From assembly GCF_030035675.1 (NCBI RefSeq), contig NC_084497.1, forward strand, positions 30,392,437-30,456,436: 64,000 nucleotides of DNA, in the 5' to 3' direction. The number at the start of each line of letters is the position of its first letter. Positions within the stretch are counted from its first letter, which is position 1. The translations under genes were made by a program, and so were the position numbers. Shown here piece after piece: positions 59,117-64,000 of the stretch. The notes under the pieces are model-generated. The model did no database searches. It worked only from the letters and a program-made list of their open reading frames with translations, and was not told the DNA's origin. The stretch is from Rhineura floridana (Eukaryota > Chordata > Lepidosauria > Squamata > Rhineuridae).

Positions 59117-59330
59117 CCCGCTACCCTAAGTAGTCCTGCTAGCCACCGCCCCTTCACGCCTCTCTATTTGAACCTTCCCTCCCGCTTCCCGGCATCCCTC
59201 GCGCTCTGATTTTGTGGGAGGTGGCGCGCAAAGGATGCTGGGAAACGGAAGGGCCAGTTCAAGAGGAAGCCCTCGGGGAGAAGCAGAAGAGAAGTGTTGG
59301 CTAGAGTGGCAAGATGGCGGAAGGGTGAGG
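59100..59330. promoter_or_regulatory. Compact bidirectional promoter
   Basis: A GC-rich block between two divergent start codons 197 bases apart: minus-strand ATGGCGGACGG|GTAAG (59116) and plus-strand ATGGCGGAAGG|GTGAG (59314). Both ATGGCGG cores sit in YY1-like elements. The centre carries 'ggatgctgggaaacg' and 'gcatccctcgcgctc'. 'ggatgctgggaa' resembles the ACTACAnnTCCC/ZNF143 or E2F-type modules of housekeeping promoters (inferred). Confidence 0.6.
59314..59324 (+). CDS. First exon of an unidentified plus-strand gene (partial)
   Basis: An 11-nt start exon, ATG GCG GAA GG, with strong Kozak context (aagATGG) and donor GTGAGG, facing the coiled-coil gene. The next exon must supply one base to finish a codon. 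A candidate internal exon, 59879 to about 60017, has a good acceptor (tttttgctactag) and an open frame starting MAELSVDGLHELGG, but joining it to the first exon gives an immediate stop. Either its own ATG (59888) is used, with the first exon untranslated, or the true next exon is elsewhere. I recognise no later exon before the window ends. Confidence 0.35.
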
Positions 59331-59878
59331 AGTCTATAGATATGAGTGTCCTAGAGCAGCCCTTCTGTCTGAGAAGGGGATTTCTTGCGATATCTGTATG
59401 GTGTTCTGTTCAAAGGAGAATTCCATCCGAGGACCTGAGACACTGAGCCCTGATTGGCTGAAAGAGATTTATTTTTAATTCGGGAGTTAGCTGTGCTAAA
59501 ATTCAGTTTTTAATATGTTTCCAAAACTTGGTACCTTATATATTCCAGAAGTTGCCAACTAAAGTGTAAATGTGACTTATTAGTAACGGTCTCCAAATTG
59601 TGTTTCAGACAAAGGGGTTTACACCAGCCTTGCAGGGTAGGCTGCCACTCTTCCCTTTTTATAAACTAGTTGAAAGGGATAGTTGCTGACTTATTATGTC
59701 CATATGTTTCGAATACGTATATATGCTCCCTTTTAAAAAAAGAGACTTCAAGTGAGATTACAATTAAAACTTTTAAAAACTTCCACCGATAACATTTTAC
59801 AGCTTTACAAAACTTCCACCTATACAATTTTTCAGTACAGGTTTTCAACCATATGTTCAGTTTTGTTTTTGCTACTAG

Positions 59879-60017
59879 TGCCTAAAAATGGCAGAGCTGT
59901 CTGTAGATGGCCTTCATGAATTGGGAGGACAAGACTTTTCAGATGTGCTCAATAGAGAGCAAAGCCTGTTGGTTTTGCCAAAGAAAAAACTTCCTAATTC
60001 AGGCTTCTTTCCTGTGA
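59879..60017 (+). CDS. Candidate coding exon of the same plus-strand gene
   Basis: Starts after a pyrimidine-rich acceptor; ATG at 59888 in good context (aaaATGG) opens MAELSVDGLHELGGQDFSDV, continuing through LLVLPKKKLPNSGFFP to a donor-like CCT|GTGAGA. The acidic start and the Lys cluster look like a real small exon, but I cannot name a family. The same frame continues open past the donor to 60364, so the 3' border is uncertain. Confidence 0.3.
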
Positions 60018-60363
60018 GATTTTTTTATTCCCCAGCTCCACCACCAAATAAAGTGCTTAAAGTATTTGCCTCCCACATGCAAAATTGGCAAGTTGTCTCC
60101 ACTTGCAGTCTCCAGGCTTGTAACTGTAGCTTCCATTCTTCTAGCCATTCCAGCACTCGAGCTGAACCTGAATCTCTTCGTCCCCTTGACCACAGCATAG
60201 TAGATATGTGGTTCTTCATTATAAGCATTGGCGGTGAGGCTGTGGTGGGCTGGTGCCTCTTCAGTCCCAGCGCCTTCGTGGCCTCCTTACTGGGGCTTGC
60301 AGGGGAGTTTTGCTGCAAAGGAAGTCCTTTCTTTTTAGAGATGCTGCTATTCTGCCAATCTTG

Positions 60364-60400
60364 AGGAATGACTATGGCTCAGTAGCAGAACATTGTTTTG
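60364..60400 (+). repeat. Ala-tRNA-like SINE, 5' part (split by a LINE)
   Basis: 'aggaatgactatggctcagtagcagaacattgttttgtatgc' is the tRNA-like head; the SINE resumes at 61428 with 'ggtatgcataaggtcccaggttcag'. Confidence 0.75.
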
Positions 60401-61427
60401 TATGCTGATCAGTATGCTGATGACACACAGCTCTATTTCTCCTTTTCATCTTCTTCAGGTGAGGCTGTCAATGTGCTGAACCGGTGTCTGGCTGCGACAA
60501 TGGACTGGATGAGGGCTAATAAACTGAGGCTCAATCCAGACAAGACTGAGATGCTGCTAGTGGGTGGTTCTTCTGACCAGATGGTGGATGTCCAACCTGT
60601 CCTGGATGGGGTTGCACTCCCCCTGAAGGAGCAGGTTCGTAGCTTGGGGGTTCTCCAAGAACCATCTCTGTCACTTGAGGCTCAGGTAGCCTCGGTGGCA
60701 CGGAGTGCCTTCTACCAACTTCGGTTGGTGGCCCAACTACGTCCCTATCTGGACAGGGATAGCCTGGCTTCAATTGTCCATGCTCTGGTAACCTCCAAAT
60801 TAGATTACTGCAATGCACTCTATGTGGGGCTGCCTTTGAAGACGGTTTGGAAACTGCAGCTTGTGCAAAATGCAGCAGCCAGATTGGTAACGGACCAGAC
60901 AGTCCGAACATATAAAACCGATTCTGCCCGCTTGCATTGTCTGCCTGTATGTTTCCGAGCTCGATTCAAGGTGCTGGTTTTGACCTATAAAGCCTTACAC
61001 AGCTTGGGACCACAATACCTGATGGAACGCCTCTCCTGATACGAACCCACCCGTACACTACGTTCAAGATCAAAGGCCCTCCTCCGGGTGCCTACTCCAA
61101 GGGAAGCTCGGAGGGTGGGAACAAGGGAGAAGGCCTTCTCAGTGGTGCCCCCCAAATTATCGAATGAGCTCTCTGACGAGGTGTGCCTGGCACCAACAGT
61201 TATCTTTTCGGCGCCAGGTCAAGACTTTCCTCTTCTCCCAGGCATTTTAGCATGTGTTTTTAAATTGTTTTTATATTGTTCTGAATTTTAAAATTGTGTT
61301 TTAAATTGTTTTTAAAATATGTTTTTAAATTGTGTATTTGTTTTAATGTTTTTGATTGCTGTAAACCGCCCAGAGAGCTTTGGCTATGGGGCGGTATACA
61401 AGTGCAATAAATAAATAAATAAATAAA
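60401..61427 (+). mobile_element. L2-type LINE fragment with YADD motif, inserted in a SINE
   Basis: Opens at the reverse-transcriptase catalytic box (YADDTQLYFSF) and runs through MDWMRANKLRLNPDKTEMLL, LVTSKLDYCNALYVGLPLKT, LQLVQNAAARLV, FRARFKVLVLTYKALH, to 'ggttttgacc...ttggctatggggcggtatacaagtgc' and a terminal (AAAT)n run at 61408-61427. One frame stays open for 213 codons (60398-61039), then decays. It is 5'-truncated (no endonuclease or upstream RT) and flanked by GTATGC copies. Confidence 0.85.
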
Positions 61428-61545
61428 TGGTATGCATAAGGTCCCAGGTTCAGTTCCCAGTATCTCCAGGTAGGGCTGGGAATGCCCTGGAGAGCTGCTA
61501 GAGGCCCCCTCCCTAACTCTCCAAGGTAATGTGAGGCAAAGGGGC
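61428..61545 (+). repeat. Ala-tRNA-like SINE, 3' part (split by the LINE)
   Basis: 'ggtatgcataaggtcccaggttcagttcccagtatctccaggtagggctgggaatgccctggagagctgctag' carries the B box and body missing from the piece at 60364-60400. Confidence 0.75.
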
Positions 61546-62089
61546 TCCCCCTCTTCGGGGTTTAGAGCTCAGCTGCTGGCAGTTTGAACTGGAAGGGCAG
61601 GTGGCCATGGCCGTGGGCAGCAGAGCAACAGTGGGGGCCAAGCTGCTCTGTTGCTGCTGGTGGGGGTCTGGCATGGAAGATTCCCTTGATGAGAAGAAGG
61701 GAACAGAACACTCCTTGGCCTGTCGTGGGCTGCAAGAATATGGGTCCAGCTGGCAGCTAGAGATGGTGTGCCCCTTTGCTGTAGGGGGCTTGGCTGTGTC
61801 GGGGAGATGGTGTCGGAACTGTGGCCTGCAATGCCACAATGCTCAAAAGCTTCACTCCCACATGGGAAGCGAGGCTGTGTGGCAAAGAGTATTTTGTTCA
61901 TGGCTGCACGTTGAGGAATCCCTCCCGCATCAGCACATCTCAGATGGGACGGGGCTGGCCTTGCCAGCAGACGGAGCTGTTGTGCTAGCGAACTGCATCT
62001 GCTGGGCTCCCAAGATCACTGGTGCTTTCAGAAAGGGTTTATCCCGTTCTTCTCTTCCCAACTCCCCCTCCAAAAAACCCTGAGGCTAG

Positions 62090-62390
62090 CCAACTCTCAG
62101 GTGGTAGAGCAGCACTGGCATTGCATGCAGGAGGTCCCAGGTCAGTCCTCGGCAGCATCTCCAGGTAGATGGAGGATGCCCCTGCCTGAAACCATGGTGA
62201 GCGGCTGCCAGGCTGTGCAGACCCGCCTTTGCCAACCTGGTGCCCTCCAGAAGTTGTAGGCGATGGCTTCCATCAGCTAGCACAGATGGGGGTTGTGGTC
62301 TGAAACATCTGGAGGGCACCAGGTTGGCTCAGGCTGGCGGAAGCAATCATGAGTTAGATGGACTGAGGCTCTGACTCGGTATGAAAGCTT
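62090..62390 (+). repeat. Ala-tRNA-like SINE with a nested MITE
   Basis: 'caggtggtagagcagcactggcattgcatgcaggaggtcccaggtcagtcc' to 'gagcggctgccaggctgtgcag', then the MITE at 62222-62338, then the SINE end 'gagttagatggactgaggctctgactcggtatgaaag'. Confidence 0.75.
62222..62338. repeat. Palindromic MITE, 'CCTGGTGCCCTCCAGATGT' family, best copy
   Basis: Left 'gccaacctggtgccctccagaagttgtagg' and right 'aaacatctggagggcaccaggttggc' are long inverted arms; both are complete, inside the SINE. Confidence 0.8.
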
Positions 62391-62914
62391 TTATTTTTCT
62401 GTAGTACTCAAGAGTGGAATTGCATTTTGCACAGATGGAGACTGCTGCCTGCCAGACCAACCCCTGCGCTATGGACTCTGCCAGATGCAAAGCCATCGTG
62501 GGCCACAATCCCAAGGAGAGTAAGGGCAGGAGTGGCATTGGAGAGACAGAGGCAGCTGCTCAGATAATTGCCCCAGCTTCCACATGCCATCTGGGCTGCT
62601 ATTAACCAGAGCTGTATTGTGACACCAAAGGCTGGCAAAGGGCCCCACTGGGAAATGCCAGAGGGCTGCTGGCACAGCTGCCTCTGAAGAGTGCTGAGTT
62701 GAGGGGAGTGTGTGTTTATGGGGAGACAAATGTGCAGGCGCTGCCTCCATGCTCCCAGTTTTGCCCTGCAATCTCTTTCCACCTACGGAAGGAGTGGTCT
62801 GGGGCTACTGGAGGAGGAAAAGGCAGATGCCTCCTGTAGCTCATCCCAGGGCTGAGTCCTGGCTCAGATCGGGCTCATGGTGGCCTCTTATGTTGTGCTG
62901 CAGAGAGACGGGTA

Positions 62915-63125
62915 AAATGGAAATGGACTGTCTCCAAGTCGATTCCGACTTATGACGACCCTACGAATGGGGTTTTCATGGTAAGCGGTATTCAGAGGGG
63001 GTTCACCATTGCCTTCCTCTGAGGCTGAGAGGCAGTGACTGGCCCCAGGTCACCCAGGGAGCTTCAGGGCTGTGTGGGGACTCGAACCCTGGTCTCCCAG
63101 GTCGTAGTCCAGCATCTTAACTGAG
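62915..63125 (-). repeat. Sauria SINE with Bov-B-like tail, near complete
   Basis: Tail 'atggactgtctccaagtcgattccgacttatgacgacccta', 'ggtaagcggtattcagaggggg', body 'gaggctgagaggcagtgactggcc', head 'gactcgaaccctggtctcccaggtcgtagtccagcatcttaac'. Confidence 0.85.
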
Positions 63126-63390
63126 GGGGGTGGATGTGTTCCTTCATGCTTGAAGCAGAGAGCTAGCAGTGCTGAACAGCTAGCCCTTCTGAGATGACAG
63201 CCCTTCCCTCCAGGTCCTAGTTCTGCTTCCAGAGGTTTTCAGCTAGTGTTTACAGAGCTGGTTGTGGCTGTTCAGTGGGGGGGGGTGTCTCCTCTTCTTG
63301 GCAATCGTCTTCCAGGATGCAAACCTGGCCTTCAGTCACAGGTTCTGTGGCTGAGGTGATTCTGGTCTCCTGTCCTGGACATTGTTGCCG

Positions 63391-63393
<3 letters not shown>

Positions 63394-63424
<31 letters not shown>
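63394..63424. repeat. (CT)n microsatellite
   Basis: About fifteen CT units, flanked by unique sequence. Confidence 0.85.
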
Positions 63425-63427
<3 letters not shown>

Positions 63428-63574
63428 CACTGAGCTGCTGCTCTTCAAGACAGCCAGAAAATGCACAGACAGAACAATATAACTGCATTATATAAGAACC
63501 AGGCAACTTTTAAGAACTTGTTGCTTGAGCCTTCTTTTTCCTCCTCCCTCCCATTACTTTTTCCTCATGTGTCA

Positions 63575-63690
63575 TGTCTTTTTAGATTGTCAGTCTAACG
63601 GGAGGGACTGCCTTAATACTGTGTTTTTTGTAAGCTCCCCTGGGAGCCTTTTTGGCTAAACGGTGGGGTATATATGCCTTAAACACACAC
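63575..63690 (+). repeat. LINE/SINE 3'-tail-like fragment
   Basis: 'gattgtcagtctaacgggagggactgccttaatactgtg...gggagcctttttggctaaacggtggggtatatatgcc' resembles the common reptile tail 'gagcc-ttt-gggc-aaa-ggcggtatataaat'; source family uncertain. Confidence 0.45.
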
Positions 63691-64000
63691 TCCTGAACCT
63701 TCCTCCTCCTCTCTCTCTGACTAGGCTTCTGTGGCAAAAAAGCTGGCACCCCTTTGCCCCAGGCACAACTTCTGCAGCCACAAGAGTGCTTCCCCCTGCC
63801 CAAAACACTTTCCTTCATAGCTGAGGCTTCCATACCTGCCTGCCCTGCAGGGGGTGCTAGAAGTGCCCGTCATGAGCTGGCAAGGGAGTATTTTGGGGGG
63901 GGGGAGGGGAGGGAATGTCACCTACTGCTCCTGTTTGTTTATCTTCCCTGGGAGTTGGCCTTGATTCATGCCTTACTCACAGGGAAGTGGTGGAGGGTGC

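Noticed and set aside
60013-60060. PAPPPN string resembling the C-terminus of splicing factor BUD13
   Set aside because: Only six residues match and the surrounding conserved words are missing; chance similarity in Pro-rich text.
61601-62083. 160-codon plus-strand open frame between two SINEs
   Set aside because: Starts inside SINE-flanking sequence, has no splice context or family likeness and composition like the surrounding non-coding DNA.
63720-63835. Exon at the right end (after ctctgactag)
   Set aside because: The acceptor looks fair, but all frames end without a donor in a sensible place and the peptide is not recognisable.

Overview
This window looks like lizard (squamate) nuclear DNA. 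The genes are split into many short exons with GT-AG introns. The spaces between them are filled with tRNA-derived SINEs of the Sauria type (some with a Bov-B-like 3' tail), Ala-tRNA-like SINEs, CR1, L2 and L1 LINE pieces and short palindromic MITEs. That mixture is typical of squamates. No bacterial features (operons, ribosome binding sites, CRISPR) are present.

Layout, left to right. (1) 6-8.4 kb, minus strand: the first 508 codons of ZBTB17/MIZ-1 (BTB domain, acidic linker, first seven zinc fingers) and its CpG-rich promoter; the gene runs off the left edge. (2) 12.9-17.8 kb, minus: HSPB7, the muscle small heat-shock protein, with a promoter-like MEF2 + TATA pair and a GC-AG intron. (3) 25.5-37.3 kb, plus: one ClC-K kidney-type chloride channel gene, 18 coding exons, lacking only its first coding exon. 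(4) 38.6-47.6 kb, minus: FAM131C, complete in six coding exons and convergent with the channel gene. (5) 52.3-59.1 kb, minus: a small coiled-coil gene that I do not recognise, assembled from four exons in consistent phase. It starts in a compact promoter shared with a plus-strand transcription unit (59.3 kb onward) whose product I cannot identify.

The block ZBTB17-HSPB7-CLCNK-FAM131C is the order I know from human 1p36.13 (where CLCNK is duplicated as CLCNKA/CLCNKB), so the left two thirds is an ancient conserved linkage. In human EPHA2 follows FAM131C; here the next gene I can see is the coiled-coil gene. The genes do not form a pathway: a MYC-partner transcription factor, a muscle chaperone, a renal or inner-ear chloride channel and a protein of unknown function share only position.

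The right third is rich in nested repeats: an ORF1-only L1 inside a SINE with a 9-bp target duplication, an L2-type LINE inside another SINE, a MITE inside a third, and one fossil LTR. Coordinates come from reading splice sites and phases by eye; gene symbols rest on recalled protein families, not on a search.
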